Notes: a model not told the origin generated them from the sequence alone. A stretch of DNA of 64,000 nucleotides from Coprinellus micaceus (GCA_951394405.1 OX596345.1:2232001-2296000), one strand, 5' to 3'. Shown: positions 37,602-51,049, counted from the first letter of the stretch. Numbers and translations are program-made.

Positions 37602-38298
37602 ATGAGACAAGTGGACGCCAAACCTCCCTCTACCTCCTACAAGGATGAAGGGGATAACATATCCTTCGACCCCCGACCTGATAGTATGTGCTCTCGGGTT
37701 TTCGTGTTGATAGGCCTACCTAACATCATAAGTAGACGACTCCGTAGGGTTAACTGAAGAAACGTCCGTCGCCGACGGCTATCTTGACCAGTTGCAGTCA
37801 CCGACTCCTCTATCAGAACGCTTCGGTACGTCGCACGCCCGAATCTCACATGTTTGTAGTGCTAATCAGAGGGTCCTCTGTTCCTTCTTGCCAGATCTCG
37901 ATTTTGACGAGAATTATCTTTTGAGGTGCAAGATCCCTAGCTTCAATCCCATACGCCTGAAGATCTCCAACATCGAAATCCTCTTCACGCTTGGCAGAAT
38001 GTTTGGCCCTGGCATCACCCAAGCCCAATTCTCGCGAGTGATGCGAATGTGTGCCCTCTGTGGCAACTATTGCTTCGTTGAAAGGAGGGATTTCCATCGC
38101 TGCAAAGGAGCCGCGCTTCTGACACAATCGGACGGCTTTGATTTCGTGACGTCTATTTGTTCGTACAACGAGCACGCTGGCCTTAGCAGTTTCGATCTTT
38201 ATCGCCTGCTGACGCGTTGTGGTGTTTGCCTCCACATTTGCATGGAGGGTTCGCTTGGTGTTCATGATTGCCCGGCGGAGTCCCATGAAAATCTGTAG
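37602..38298 (+). CDS. two-module Cys/His protein (191 aa, three exons)
   Basis: Exons are 37602-37683, 37736-37825 and 37895-38298. Introns are 52 and 69 nt with GTATGT and GTACGT donors; phases join to 192 codons. After an acidic N-terminus comes FNPIRLKISN, then GPGITQAQFSRVMRMC, where CALC, eleven residues and HRC form module 1. About 50 residues on, LSSFDLYRLLTRC with CGVC, eleven residues and HDC forms module 2. The paired C-x2-C-x11-H-x-C spacing is a likely zinc site. Decayed relatives lie at 0.6 and 2.7 kb, and the module recurs in the genes at 43 and 51 kb. The family is unknown to me. It ends 151 bp before the right inverted-repeat copy. Confidence 0.75.
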
Positions 38299-38449
38299 TT
38301 AGCTCACATTTACGCTCGCTTTCCTTTGCCTTCGCACAAGTTTAGAAATGTAGTATTACGCTCGTTCACTGTACCCACTTCTCGCCTGGCAGCTTTCCAA
38401 ATAAAATTCGTGTGAGAATACCCCTCTGCGATTTGGCGTGCAGGGTCCG

Positions 38450-41400
38450 GCTCCGATCCCCATCATTTCGTGTTCTTCACCCCCTCAAGTTACACCTGTT
38501 CGAGCTAGGAAGCAAATACAAGCATTTCGTTCTTGAGCGCTTGAGCCTTCGATTGACCTCCGACGGGTCGATGAGCAAAGTTCCAAGGTTCGTCGGGTCA
38601 CAACTGTTGCCTGAGTGGTGCAGCTAAATCCTCTCAAACATTGTAGCCCCCGCACCCTCCCCCCAGGAAACAGCGACGTCCTTCTTTCTCTAGTCCACCG
38701 CCGCACACGGCATTTAATTGTCGTCCATCCATGGTGAGGTAGCCCTAGTAAAGATTGGGGACGAGGGGCACCCTATCGAAAACGTGAGCGGGTTTTCGTG
38801 TCTCGGGGTGCACAAGGATCTCGCGTCGTCTAATATCCAGTACTGGCGTAAGGCACTCGAAGTAGGGTTGTCAATCATGCCGACACCATGGTTGACCTCG
38901 TCAGCGCTTCAAGTCTCTGGATGTGGTATGCGGCATTCCAGTGGCAGGTCGCAGGTCTCGACTCTACCACACCCGCCGAGTCTACATACAGTTCTCCAAT
39001 GACAGTCGAACTCTATCTGGTTCAGCATCACCGACCCCGTGCTCTGGGATCGCTGCAGGTCCTCCGAACGACTGGAACCAGACGACATGGGCCCGCCACG
39101 ATCGCCAAGCATGACTTTCCCATCCTTGCTCCTACGACACCGCCGCCCTGAACAATCATGCCTATCCTTTCAAGTACAACGCTTCAGGTTACGGTGAGGC
39201 CATATCGCGTTCCAGGCGCTCAACAACGCCGCCTTTAACACCCGTCCTCCGAGTCGGTGGCCGCGGAGATGCCCTCGGTGCTGGTGGGGTGGGCGATCGT
39301 GTGTTGGAGGCCGTATCGCCGATCTGAGCCTTTGTGTGTGAACGGGCGCTTGATTCGCGATCTCCCCAACATTTGTGATGATAGTCTAATGACGCGATTC
39401 TTGGCGTTCTCCGAGACTCGGAGGCCACTGGCCGGATACAGCAGCGCGGAAGGTATTGGGGGTTTGCAGGATACTATCAAGAGGCGCTTGTGAAGAATAT
39501 ATGCGACGTTATACCACATCTCGCCGACGTGACACTCAGGCCGCACTTCTCAGGTCACACCCCTCCCTTCGCCAGTTCACACACCACCCTCCCCAGCCGA
39601 CGTCATGGGATACACCTCAAGGCCATCGACAAGCGCCCATCCCGACCCGGCGGCAATAGGCGGTCGGGTTGTATAGCAAATCGACGAGTTCGGGAGTTGA
39701 GTCAGACCCCCTCAACCTTCCCTCATCCGCCGTCGCTTCCAACCCATTCCGAAGCTCGCCAAAGAAAAGGTGTCCCCAATATCAGAGGCTGAGGGCCTTC
39801 GCTGAGGAGACATTCGGCGACATCTATAAATGCTCGCCGTTCCCCTGGCTTCCCTCGTGTCTATCCTTATCTTTTCCCGTCTCTCAGCTCTTCCGAGTCC
39901 TCTTTGGTGACTTCTCTTCTCCTTTGGTGACTTCTCTTCTCTTTTGGTGACTTCTCTTCTCTTTCGGTGACTTCTCTTCCCATTTCCGCCTTTTCATCTC
40001 ATCTCATCTCATCTCGTCCCTTCCCTTCCCTTCCCTTCCCTTCCCTTCTTCCCTTCTCTCCATTTGGTTTCTCTTCACTTCCTCTCCTCTCCTCTCTTCT
40101 ATTCGACGGTGCCCTACCTAACTTTTCAAACTATTTCCCTACACTCTTAGGCTGTCGTCGCTACCACATGCGATACCTCTTTGAGGCAGCGCGACTCTTG
40201 ATGGTGTGCGGGTGGGCTCGAGGACTTCGCACTTTGCCCATATTTCATGCCAGTGTGAACGTCATTCGTCAACCCGCTTGGCTGGCGCAGGCCATGGTCA
40301 TGCCACTTCCATCAAGAAGCAGGTGAAAGAACCCCCTGTTCCGGCGTGTTGTATAGGTTTCAGGAACCTCCCTGCATCGCCTGGTTCCTGGTATCCCCGT
40401 CACGCCTGATCAGTTCTCGAGCCCCTCCGGATTGTCATCCCGTTCGACTATTCGATTGATGTATCGGAACGACGAATCGGACAAAGCAACTCCGCCGGCG
40501 TCGAGCCAGTACAAAGCCGGTACCGTTCCCATGCTTCCCGGGCCAATTAGAGTCGTCCCACATCGACGCTCCGTTCTCGGCAAGTCGTTCTCAGGACGAT
40601 TCCCAGAGATTAGGTCTATAGGGTCTGCCTCGTTCCTCGACGGACTCGGGGGCCGCGTCGACGACAACGACCACTGATTACACATATTCACCATCGACCG
40701 TGGACTCGGAGGAGTTGGGGACCTGGTCAATCAAAAGGCAGCAAGGTAGAGTTCTCCTTTCATTTGATCACAATCCAATCCTCGTGGACTGACATGAGGC
40801 AGACGATTCCAGGCATATCCCCATGGACGGATTCTGATTACGGAGTGCGGGCCCAAGAAGGCACCAACTAATTGTGAAGGAGCGCCTCGACCACCACCTA
40901 CACCGACCGACATCGTGCGTCTCGGTGCCAGCGAGCCTGCTTGGTGGCCACCTTGCCCCTATGCCGCTGTTCGATCGTCATACATTAGGGCAGGACGAGG
41001 TCGACCTCGGTCCTGCGTATCGGAAGCTGGTATCTGCTGGCTTACATACCCACGTTGACAACGAGTGTGACGACCACGAAGCGTTACGGATACGGACCTC
41101 GAAGACTGCGATCCACTCTCTTACCCATACCTCTACGACTATCACGACATACCCCTCTACTCGTGCTATGATCGACCGACGCGATACCCAGCACCTTGCA
41201 TTAGATGCACACATCGTCCTCGTCAGCACAGCGCGGATACTCTTCGACGTCCCCTTATGGCCAGCCCAGTCGCTATGGAATGGAGCTCCCGGTTAGCATG
41301 CCCGACGGCCTAGAGTCCGGTGGTGAGCTGAAGACAATTCTGCACCCAGCTCGAGCGGAGAAGCAGGACCGGATCTCAATGGTTGGGAACGCCATCCCAG

Positions 41401-42809
41401 ATGGAGTGAGGCAGGAGCGGGAAGCGCTGTTTGCAGGGATTACGTAGGAGAGTGGAGGGGATGCCCTTCGGAATGGACGACCCCCAGGTTCACCCTTACT
41501 GTATATCACCTCCAGCTCGCTATAACTCCAGAACATAACCTCTACCCGTGCCTCCGGATCGATCGCCACGACCCCCGCCCCTTTACCGACGTCCTCACCA
41601 TCGAAGCCAGAAGTCCCGGTGCGCAAGTCGTCGGCCTCGTCTGCGTCATCAGGGCTTCCTCCCCAGCGTCAGCGAAGAGGCTCCGATTCACCTCCAAGTA
41701 ATCGGGAATGGCCAGATCGAGGACCACATCTCCCCGGAGGATTCCCTAGACCCAACAGTAAGTCCATTGTAAATTACTTTAGTACATCCTCGTTCGACCC
41801 ACATAAACCACGGACAGGTGAACACGACGCACCAGGACTCCCAAGTCACCTCCGCCTCATTGAGCCAATTATCACTATGGGCTACTGACGAGGTGGTTTT
41901 GGAGCGGAGGAACGAGTCCACGGCCTATCATAGCCCTTTCGTCAACCATCCCCTTATCATCCACACTGGTCGCAGCTGCTGATCGTAGCATCCTTCCCGC
42001 TGATTTGGTCGGGGAAACCAGGGTACACGACGTCGACTTCGAGCTCAACGCCCACGCCGTTCTCCAGCATAGGGAGAAGAGGGAGTTCTGCGAGCATTCG
42101 CTCGAGCTAGTACCGCCAGCACGTGTTCGATGACCAGTGTCGTGGGCATGGCGAGCATGCGACCAGTGTCGCGGGAAGGGGCGAATGGGCGAGCCAGAAG
42201 GGAGTGGAGATGTCTGGGTGGAGACCGACAGGTGGTGACGGGGAGGCGGGGATGGACGACGGCGGTTCCCGACCAAAGAGGGGAAGATACACTCTTCGAT
42301 ACCCATCCTTCCGCCTGAACCCTCCAGTTCGTCGGAGTCCGAGAAGTCGGGCAAAGCCAGGTCGAAGTCGAAACCCTTGTCCGCCTCTGCGAGTGTTCTT
42401 CAGTGCAAATTGGTTGTATGCGCTCTGGGAAGGAGTGGGGCGGTTCGAGGGACAAGGGATGCGAGGAACTCGGCCAGTCGAAGACGATGCCTAACGCCAT
42501 GAACCCGAGTGCCCTAGCGATCCAGCCGACCCTTATTGATGACCAGTTCGATTCCCCTTACACACAGTCACACCCTCCATACCCTTCATTGTCCTCGTCG
42601 CATCTTCGTCGAAGCGGAGCAGGTCAATATTTCGCAAACCCTCGTCGAACTCCGCCGAGCCACCAGCTACGTACGGCGTTCCATCCGTACGAGGTGCGCG
42701 GCGCTTTTCGAGAGCCCCATCCGCAGATGCATGGTGCGGGTAACGGCATCGAGCAACCCGGCGCGCATGGATTCGAGTACGTAGGCCGCAGACGCAACAC
42801 CAGCAGCCC
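38450..42809 (-). repeat. 4,360-bp inverted repeat, right copy
   Basis: Reverse complement of 12669-17028 (position x here corresponds to 55478 minus x). The inner edge at 38450 and the outer edge at 42809 are sharp. Just outside the outer edge CAGCAGCCC is repeated once more, and TCCGTCCTCCC is shared by both flanks. That is a possible micro-homology at the breakpoint. There is no recognisable gene inside. Confidence 0.9.
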
Positions 42810-43191
42810 AGCAGCCCATCCGTCCTCCCTTTCTCCCCCCTACTCCGACGGCGCGGTCTCCACTCACACCCATTGTCGCTTCCTTCCCTCCGCCTATGCA
42901 TTCCTTCGCCCCTTATACTCCTGGACTGCCAGTTCGTTTGCGTAGATTGATATTCGTGCTTACGATAGGCTAGAATACGCAGAGCTGCGGGGTCATCCAT
43001 CGTTTATGTCTCATAATGACTAGAGAAACATGACATTAGCCGGTCCATGTTGTGGGATGACTCCTGTTCTACCTGCGGTTGGTTTTGGGCCCTTTTTATT
43101 CTTTATTCTTTATACTGCGGTTGGTTTTGGGCCCTTGATATACAGGGGCCTCGTTGGCGATTCTGACAACCCCTTCCCATCACTCGGCATC
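42810..43191. other. short intergenic with a duplicated element
   Basis: Upstream of the gene at 43192, ctgcggttggttttgggccc occurs twice, about 45 bp apart (near 43073 and 43117), with AT-rich TTTATTCTTTATTC between. It may be promoter sequence of the downstream gene. Confidence 0.4.
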
Positions 43192-44381
43192 ATGAATTGT
43201 ACTTCAACCCCACCTGCGCTGGCTCCCATGTTGGCCGATTTCATTCGCCAAATCCAAGACTACCACCGTCGTACCCCCACCCGTGCGGCTTGTCCCCTTC
43301 ACTACGACGCCGCGACGCATGGTCTGATAGAATTTCCTTGGTGCGGGGTTTTCTTCTTCTTTCTTCTGTTGTAGACATTTGGGTTAATTCACCGTTTCTT
43401 CTTCATTTATAGGCCTTACGACCCGGAATCTGGTCAAAGAATTATGCCAGACATGCTTGAGGCCTACCAAAGGAGCCACGAGTTTCGAGCGCCATGCTGC
43501 TTGTGTGCCTATATCGACGGTACAGAGTATACCGAATCTGAGATTGGAATCGTCGAAGGCGGTCACTCGACAATACTGACCGGCCAATATGTCGCGTTGT
43601 GTTCAAGCAGGCGATGCGGATATATTGGTGAGTAGAACTGCCCTGCTAGAGTTACTTCCCGTTCACCCGTACCCTTCGTAGTCTGGCTCGAAAGGTTTTA
43701 TACCGTTGACGGCTTAAGGTTACAAAGTTGTTGCAAGCGAGGTGAGCTAAAGTTTATATATATACCCTACTCCTGCTCACGATCGGACTTGGACCCCAAG
43801 ACCATCCTTTAGCCCCGAAAGAGAGCACGCATTTCTCAGATTCCTTGTATTTGTCTAGGTCACTTGAAGAAGCCTCCTTCACTTCAATGGTACCTGCGAC
43901 AGGAACCCCACAAACCCTCCGTGAGTAGCTGAGCTCCATGAACCTACGGTTAGGTAGCTAACGAACAAATCACCCGAAAGGTTTGATCAAGCCTGCTATG
44001 CCGAAGAAGGCCATAGAGGGGCTCTTTTGGGACCTCGCTCATGGTGTGTCGTGGGAGACCTTTTCTAGGACCTTTGTGCAGTGCCTTGTCTGCGAGGCCA
44101 TTGTCCTCCGTGAAGGATTGTTCTCACAACATTGTTGCGTGATATCTGGGGTTCGCCCTGGTCAACACCCGCAGGAGGATCACGCCACTCCCGATAGCAG
44201 CAGCACCACATCCCGAGTACGGATGCGAATTACCAGGGTTAACGGCCGCCTCGTTAGGCTTCGAGTCGGAACTGGGGAACCGGGCGACCCTATTCGAACT
44301 TACTCCGTGCGGCCACGACGCTCTTCAGGGTCTGCTTCAACTGAAAGCATCCCCGACTCCGAGCCTGAGGCAGGAGTCTAG
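43192..44381 (+). CDS. five-exon Cys-rich protein, paralog A (310 aa)
   Basis: Exons are 43192-43340, 43413-43627, 43682-43741, 43813-43920 and 43981-44381. All sites are GT-AG, intron phases run 2-1-1-1, and the sum is 311 codons. The N-terminal block has MLADFIRQIQDYH, CPLHYD and a W-P at the first splice. Exon 2 carries MLEAYQRSHEFRAPCCLC and, later, YVALCSSRRCGYI, a second cysteine cluster. Exon 3 (60 nt) encodes WLERFYTVDGLRLQSCCKR. The last exon has GVSWETFSRTFVQCLVC, twelve residues and HCC. The C-terminus is Ser/Arg-rich. The same exon plan occurs in the gene at 51050-52289. Putative zinc-binding; family unknown to me. Confidence 0.75.
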
Positions 44382-45108
44382 CGGCAACGCCGTGTCGTCC
44401 CACTTCTTGATCTCAATCTTCCCATATAGTATCCTATATTTTACTTGGGCTTTCAATGCACTCTTCAATAGCTTAGTATGCATCCCCTTGTATGTATGCC
44501 CGCTACATGCCCCGATCACCGTGCCCATCAAATTGAATTCGATCCTTTGGTTTCAAGTTATTGCTCCTCTCAGCTCCTCACACATCCAAATCCCCATGGT
44601 ACCGACCGCCTAAAGGTACGCCTATAGACTCGCAGAGTAAACTGCGCGACCCCGTTGCTCAGTTCCAAATTAATGTCCGATGAGGTGAATCTCGCTCCCT
44701 CCTATTCCCCCGACAAGCCCGTGTCGGATCCAGCTCCTTCCTGTTACCCGACCTGCACGGTCGTTCCAGTAGCATCAGACTCGGCAGCTCATCGTTTCGC
44801 CTGAAACAGCGAGCCAGGGTTCGTTCGATGAGCTCTGGCTCTGCCCAAGTCGTCCTGCTCCCCTGGACGTTCGTTGCTGGATGTATTGGCCGACTTTCGG
44901 GAACCCTCGAGAAACGGACGGAAATGGGCTGGTCTCCTGGGCATCTTTTGGAGAGTCCGAGTCAGGCCACGTATTTTTCAGTCATTCGCCGCAGCCACCT
45001 CAAAAGGCCAAGGTTGACGGACAAAATTTCCCCCTTTATTCGGTGATTCCCTCCCCCCCTGTCTACACGAAGGGCGTCCTTCCCTGTTCATAGTTCACAG
45101 TTGCACTG
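44382..45108. other. intergenic before the Plavaka gene
   Basis: No gene seen. The left terminus of the Plavaka element should lie in or beyond this stretch, but I could not identify its terminal inverted repeat. Confidence 0.35.
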
Positions 45109-48100
45109 ATGAGCCAAATCATCTACTCTGACCCTCGGCACGTTCAGGTTCATGAACACCACGGCTCCTCTTACTGTTGTGACCACTGCGGTAAGGAGTA
45201 TTCCGTGCTTCATTTCTTGCAGAAGCATGAACGCTCAGCGTGCGTCCTCGCCAAACGAAATCTCACGGACCTGCTCGAAGAATCGAAAGCACATTGGGAG
45301 AGCAGGAAGAGGAAAAGGAGGAAACGCGAGACGGACGAAGAAACTGGGGAAGGCTCCTCTCCGAGGCCACAGGAAGATGATGATGTAAGTTGGTCTCTTG
45401 TATCTTCTCAATTCTGAATGCTCCAATGGCTCATGTCCTACGCATCAGACGCCTAACCGCCATGCACCCGAACCACCCGTAAGCCCTGCAGCTGTATCGC
45501 GCTCACATTTCACACTCAAATCACATCCAGGTGGAACCTGCTGACCTCCACATCCCCATTGGCGTCAGGAAGGGGAAACGGCCGATTCACCTCCCCGCCC
45601 GCTATGAGCACGACAGCTTACCCATAACCCCTTCCGCCCTCCAAGACGCTGTTTCGCATGCAGCTTCGTCCAGCTTGCTTGCATTCAATAACCACGCAGC
45701 TACAACCCCCGTGCTCGCGCTCCTACCCACGCTCGGAGGTATGCACTTGAAATACTGGAATTTAGAAAGGGTGGAGCGACTGACGCTCCCGTCTGAAGAA
45801 GGTCGGGGGGAATCCGCAACACAGGATAACGCCGAAACCGCAAGACTCTACCTTCTCGAAACGAAGCGGAACCTACTTGGGATTGTTCGGCGATACACCC
45901 TCCCTGAAGGTTTCAAGCCAACGCATGATCCAGACCAACTCGTCTTCAAGCGCAACCCAAAAAGGCCCGACGAGGCTGGGGACAGCCGGAACCCAAATGA
46001 TACTCGCGAATCCACTGAGGCTGGTGACCGCCGGAACTCCAATGATACTCGCGGATTCCCGGAGACTGGGGACCGCCAGAACCCCAATGGTACTCGTGGA
46101 TCCTTGGGCTTTGGGCCGTTTTCCAGTCGTACGGCCTTCCTTCTGGCGGAGTGGTACTGGCAGTCTAGCCGGAAATCACTTCTTGACTTCCAAAACCTGG
46201 TTTCGATCCTCAAAGACCCGCAGTTCTCCCTTCCTGACGCAACTTGCGTCGATTGGAGGGCCGCTTTCAACGCATTGGGCGCAAACAAGGAGGATCTTCC
46301 GAAAGACTCGGGTTCATGGATCCACGACGACGGTTGGAAGACGGAAACAATATCCATCGACATACCCTTCCACAATCGCATGCCGCAGCGAGGGATCAAG
46401 CCGTTCTCTGTCGGCGAATTTCATTATCGATCCCTCGTCTCCGTCATCAAGGAAAAGGTTTCTAGTGCCGAAGACACCCCAAATTTTCACTATTATCCAT
46501 ACGAGGCATCATGGAAACCGACAGGTCGTTCACCAGAGGTCAAGCTTTACGGGGAGCTTTACACCTCCCGCGCATTCCGCGAGGCGCACGAGGCACTACA
46601 AAGGCAGCCCCGAACAAAGAGGGACGAAGGACTCGAGAGGGTAGTTGTTGCGTTAATGTTCTGGTCGGACGCGACGCAGTTGACCGCGTTTGGGGGGGCC
46701 AGTCTATGGCCCTGCTACATGTTCTTTGGCAATGAGCCCAAGCACCAGCGAGGCGAACCATCCGCTAAATTGGGGCAGCAGGTAACGTATTTCATCAAGG
46801 TAAGCTCTCCTTCTCCTCGTCCTTCACGCGCTCCCCGCTGATTCGCACATTCAGCTTCCAGACAGGTTAGGTGACTTCTTCAAGGAGCAAAACAAAGGAA
46901 GGCTCCCGGCGAGGGCCCTATTCAAGTACTTGGCCCGGGAGCTTTTCCACAAGCAATGGTCCGTTCTTTTAAACGCGGAATTTATCGACGCAATGAAGTA
47001 CGGTATCGTTGTCATGTGCCCCGATGACAAGGAGAGGTGTTTCTTCCCAAGAATTCTCACTTACTCTTGTGATTATCCAGAAAAGTACTCGTTCTTTTAG
47101 ACCCTCAGGAGCGCCGCTTACCTTTTGGCATACAATTTAGGACCCTCGTGGGTGGAATTCGCAACAATGGTGGCCGCCCATGTCATCGTTGTTTGGTGAG
47201 GAAGGCGGATTTATGGAAATTGGGCGCCCCTTCGGACACAGAGCGAATAAACCAACTGCGGATATCTTCCGAGCAACGGAAGGTGGCTGTAAAAGCTCAG
47301 GATCTCATTCGAGCCGGCTATGCCCTCAGTAACGACAAGCTGGAATGCATTTTGGGGCCGCAGTGCCTTGCCCCCGTACAGGTTCGTCTCTACCCTTTTT
47401 GACTCCTGTAATCGGGAGGTGGCGTGCTAAATATCATCGAAGACGGCGTTCAGTTCAATCATTTCGGAAGCACATCTCCCGTTTGACATTCTAGGCGCCC
47501 TAGTTGTGGACATCTTGCACGAATTCGAGATTGGGGTTTGGAAGAAACTTTATGTGCATCTCATTCGTTTACTAGAATCTTTAAGCCGTGGTCGAATGGC
47601 TGCTACCTTGAGCGCTGAATTGAATTCGCGGTGAGACATCAATACCTTGAGTCGGGACTTCCTATTGATACACCCTACAGATATAGATCTGTTCCTCCCT
47701 TCGCTCGAGACACGATCCGCAAGTTCCCGCTTAATGTTTCGGAAATGAAGCGAAAGGCTGCCAGAGACTACGAGGATCTTTTGCAGGTGAGACAATCCTC
47801 GAACGATACTGATTTATGTGCCTGCCGCTCATATGACATCTAGTGCGCAATACCCACTTTTGAAGGGCTACTACCAGAAGAGCACAATGCTAGGCTTATG
47901 GAACTTCTCTTCATTTGCGCTCAGTGGCACGCGCTAGCGAAGTTGCGCCTCCATAACGATCACACTCTCGAACTTCTGGATTATACGACGGTCCAACTTG
48001 GGGCTAAAATGAGGACTTTTTGCAGGGATACGTGCTCCAAAATTCCAACGAAGGAGACCAAGAAGGAAGCCGATGCAAGGGCGAAAAGGACTAAGCCACC

Positions 48101-49817
48101 TGCCAGTGGGGCGGGAAATGCGACGGCTGGTTCTACTCGACGACCGGCCACGCTGGACGTTTTTACGATCAAATTTCATTTTCTTGGCGACTACAGTTCG
48201 ACTATTCGGAGAGTCGGGACAACAGACTCGTTTTCGACTCAGACTGTGGGTAGCCTATCCTTCCACCCATCAGACGTCACTGATGCTGCTCACACACAGG
48301 GGGAGCTGTACCACAGAGTACCGAAATCATGGTACCCTCGCACCGACAGGAAGGACTATGAGACACAGCTTACCCGCATAGAACGTCGGCAGGCCCGTCT
48401 TTCTGCCATTCGCGCAAGACTCAACACTGGGTCCGAAGGGACTTCTGCTCCTCGAGTCGGCTTGGGGGAAAGCCTTCTCGAATTGGAGCGCCATTATATC
48501 ATGGGCGAGAACCGGAACTCCCCGATCACCCTCAATGCCCTAATCGACAGGTCCGATTGGGGAGTTCGCGACCCATACCTTGTGGTACGTTCCCGAGTTC
48601 CGACCCTCTCCTATCACTTAGTCCTCCTACTTACCTGCGCTGTACCATCCCGTCAACAAAAATCATAGGGTTTCAACGAGAAACTGAAGAGGCATCTACT
48701 GCCACGTATTTTGGAGAAACTGGGATGCGCCAAGGCCGTCGTAGCTGCCGCTGCAAACCAATGGCCACATGTGGTAATCAAGGATGGCCAAATCTACAGC
48801 CACCAGCTACTCAAGGTGAACTACACCACATATGACATTCGTCGAGATCAAGATATCATCCACGTCGACACAGCTCAGTGCAATGTAATGTTCCTCAACC
48901 CTCTGTATACCTCCGCCTCGCGCCTCACCAAGCACCCTTACCTGTATGGGAAGATCTTGGGGATTTACCACGCCGACGTCTGCTTTGTGGGTCACCTCCC
49001 AGATGGCCTGAAGCCCAGTACCGCCTACCACCGACTTGACGTCGTTTGGGTAAACTGGTATCAGTTCCTTCCATCAAAGTCCGAGTTCTCTCTCGATCGG
49101 GTCGCCCTCCACTCCCCACATCTCAGGCCCTCGGTCAACTTCGCGGACCCAGATAACATCATCCGAGGAATCCACCTCATCCCCCAATTCTCATCTAAAA
49201 CGAAAACACCTCTTCCAAAGTCCAAGTTCGCCGGAAAGGAGAACGTTGCGTGGAGCGCATACTATATCAACAGGTTCGTTTCTTGGTCTCCGGTTCATCG
49301 ATACAACTCGTTGATCCATTTCTATTTCTGCCACAGGTTTGTCGACCGCGACGCATTTATGCGATATCAGTATGGCATGTCAATTGGTCATGCTTATATG
49401 CTCACCGATGCGTTTCCTCCTCCACGAGTGCCCAAGATTCCCCGCGACTTTGACCATTGCCTCGTCTTCAAGCCAGGGCCAACCTCAACCCCACACTCTG
49501 CGTCGGTGACATCGATACACCAGAACCCCGGTCAGCCTTCGGAACTGAGAACCAATGTCAACGAACAACCTTCGACGTCGAACCTTGGAGACGGTAGACG
49601 GGTATCGCACTCCCCACTTCAAGAGCGAGAGGCGCAGAATTGCGAAGGGGATGACGGCGATGATGACGACGACGATGGCGACGACGACGAGTCGGTGAGG
49701 CACAGCGACGGTGACGAAGACAGTGATGACGACGACGACGACGACCAAGAAGAGGATTACTTTGACCGCATGGACGACCAGGAGCTCCTCCAGCACGATG
49801 ATATGTATGGCACTTAG
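45109..49817 (+). mobile_element. Plavaka-class DNA transposon, transposase gene (about 1370 aa, 11 exons)
   Basis: Exons are 45109-45384, 45449-45478, 45531-46799, 46855-47084, 47141-47381, 47443-47630, 47681-47786, 47844-48245, 48300-48584, 48669-49273 and 49337-49817, summing to 1,371 codons with all phases compatible. It begins with a zinc finger (CCDHCGKEYSVLHFLQKHE). The Plavaka signature then runs in order: TAFLLAEWYW, KLYGELYTSRAFREAH, ERVVVALMFWSDATQLTAFG, LWPCYMFFGN, ELFHKQW, CPDDKERCFFPRILTYSCDY, RPCHRCLV, VVDILHEFEIGVWK, ARDTIRKF, QWHALAKLRLH, FGDYSSTIRR-type GTTDSFSTQ, and finally INRFVDRDAFMRY. Family knowledge: basidiomycete cut-and-paste elements related to CACTA/KDZ. No frame is broken, so the transposase may be active. 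It ends in a long Asp/Glu tail. Confidence 0.92.
45972..46111 (+). repeat. 48-bp coding minisatellite inside the Plavaka gene
   Basis: Three imperfect 48-nt units encode EAGDSRNPNDTRESTE, EAGDRRNSNDTRGFPE-type and ETGDRQNPNGTRGS repeats. They insert a hydrophilic linker between two transposase blocks. All units are multiples of three, so the frame is kept. Confidence 0.85.
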
Positions 49818-51049
49818 GCCTGAATTTATCCACGCTAGCCAAACTCTTTGATTTCATCCTGTACGGCGCAGGAGGTAGGCCATTGGTCTGCGCTTCATTT
49901 CCATCTCACAGCAGGTTCATATAAGGCGCCACGCCACTGGATGGCAATAGGTAGCATAGCCTGCAGGGAGCCCCGCCTGCGCTTTGTTCGGCTTCATATT
50001 GATTCATCCATTCCGGCCAGAGGACGACTCATTGGATTTATTGCGGGTACCGAGCCCTGTGTGGCTGCCAATGGCGACCAGTAGCTCTATCCTTCGTTTG
50101 CGAAAGTGATTGCAAAGCGTTCATCAGCTTGATTATAGATTAGATTAGATTAGATTAGGTGGCTGACCTCTTCTCAACCCAAGGCAGTGTCGCTCCTTGC
50201 CTTCAACGCTGTGCCTACTATCCAGATTCCACGCCGCACCACCTAGGCTTTCTGAATCCCTGGGGCGTGGAGGGGTCTGTCGTGGACTTCTGTCCCATAT
50301 CACTTGCCGCCCCCGCCATCGGCCTCTGCTATCCTATAACTGAGGTGTGTTGACCTCCATTTCCCTCGTTACGTCGAACCGGGAAGGCGATACCCTGCGA
50401 GAATGCCCCCTCTCACCCACTCCTCCTCTCAGCCATCAGCGGCTCTGCTCTCGCCATTTCGAGCATATGCTCAAGGAATCGATCCTCTATGTTTCGTGGG
50501 TTTTGCGTGGCCTGTGCTCTACTTTTCTCTGCTGTGTGCATCCAAAGCTCTTTCTTGGCGCATCGGACAACAATTTTGTTCGTTAGCCTGCTTGTGCAGA
50601 CCTGTCCCAGATTCTCGTACTTGGGTACCGTTCTCTGTTCATATACCATGGGCCGTTCCATGGTGACGACCTCCCTCGTCGACGCAAACCTCAGATTCGA
50701 GTTGGTGTGGTAGCAGTTCAACATACACCCCCTCCTCGCCTCGATCCCTAGCCTCCAGGCGCTCGGCCAGTGCTCATATTTGATGCGAGGACTATCGTTT
50801 GGAACGCTGCTGCTGTTTTGTCAGCCCTGGGCTGACATGACTCCGACCTATGAGTTCGTATCAGTAAATTCTAGTCATAGGCGACTGTGGTTGTATTGGG
50901 AGCGTCTTGTTCAGCAGAGTCATACAGGGTCTCCGTATTTGTCATCCCAAGAGCTGCGGACCAACCCTTTATATAAAATCTGGCCCAGGAAATTTATTCC
51001 CCACCCCCCGAGGTGCATCCGATTCCACCCCTTCACACTGTAATCCGCT
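49818..51049. other. intergenic; short ATTAG array
   Basis: A tandem GATTA/ATTAG run lies at about 50133-50158. A minus-strand frame at 50724-50413 (103 codons, with MVYEQRTVPKYENLG and a helical charged end) may be coding but matches nothing I know. No transposon terminus was identified. Confidence 0.35.

Noticed and set aside
49660..49760. GAT/GAC-rich tract as an independent microsatellite
   Set aside because: It lies in the last exon of the Plavaka gene in frame and encodes its Asp/Glu tail.
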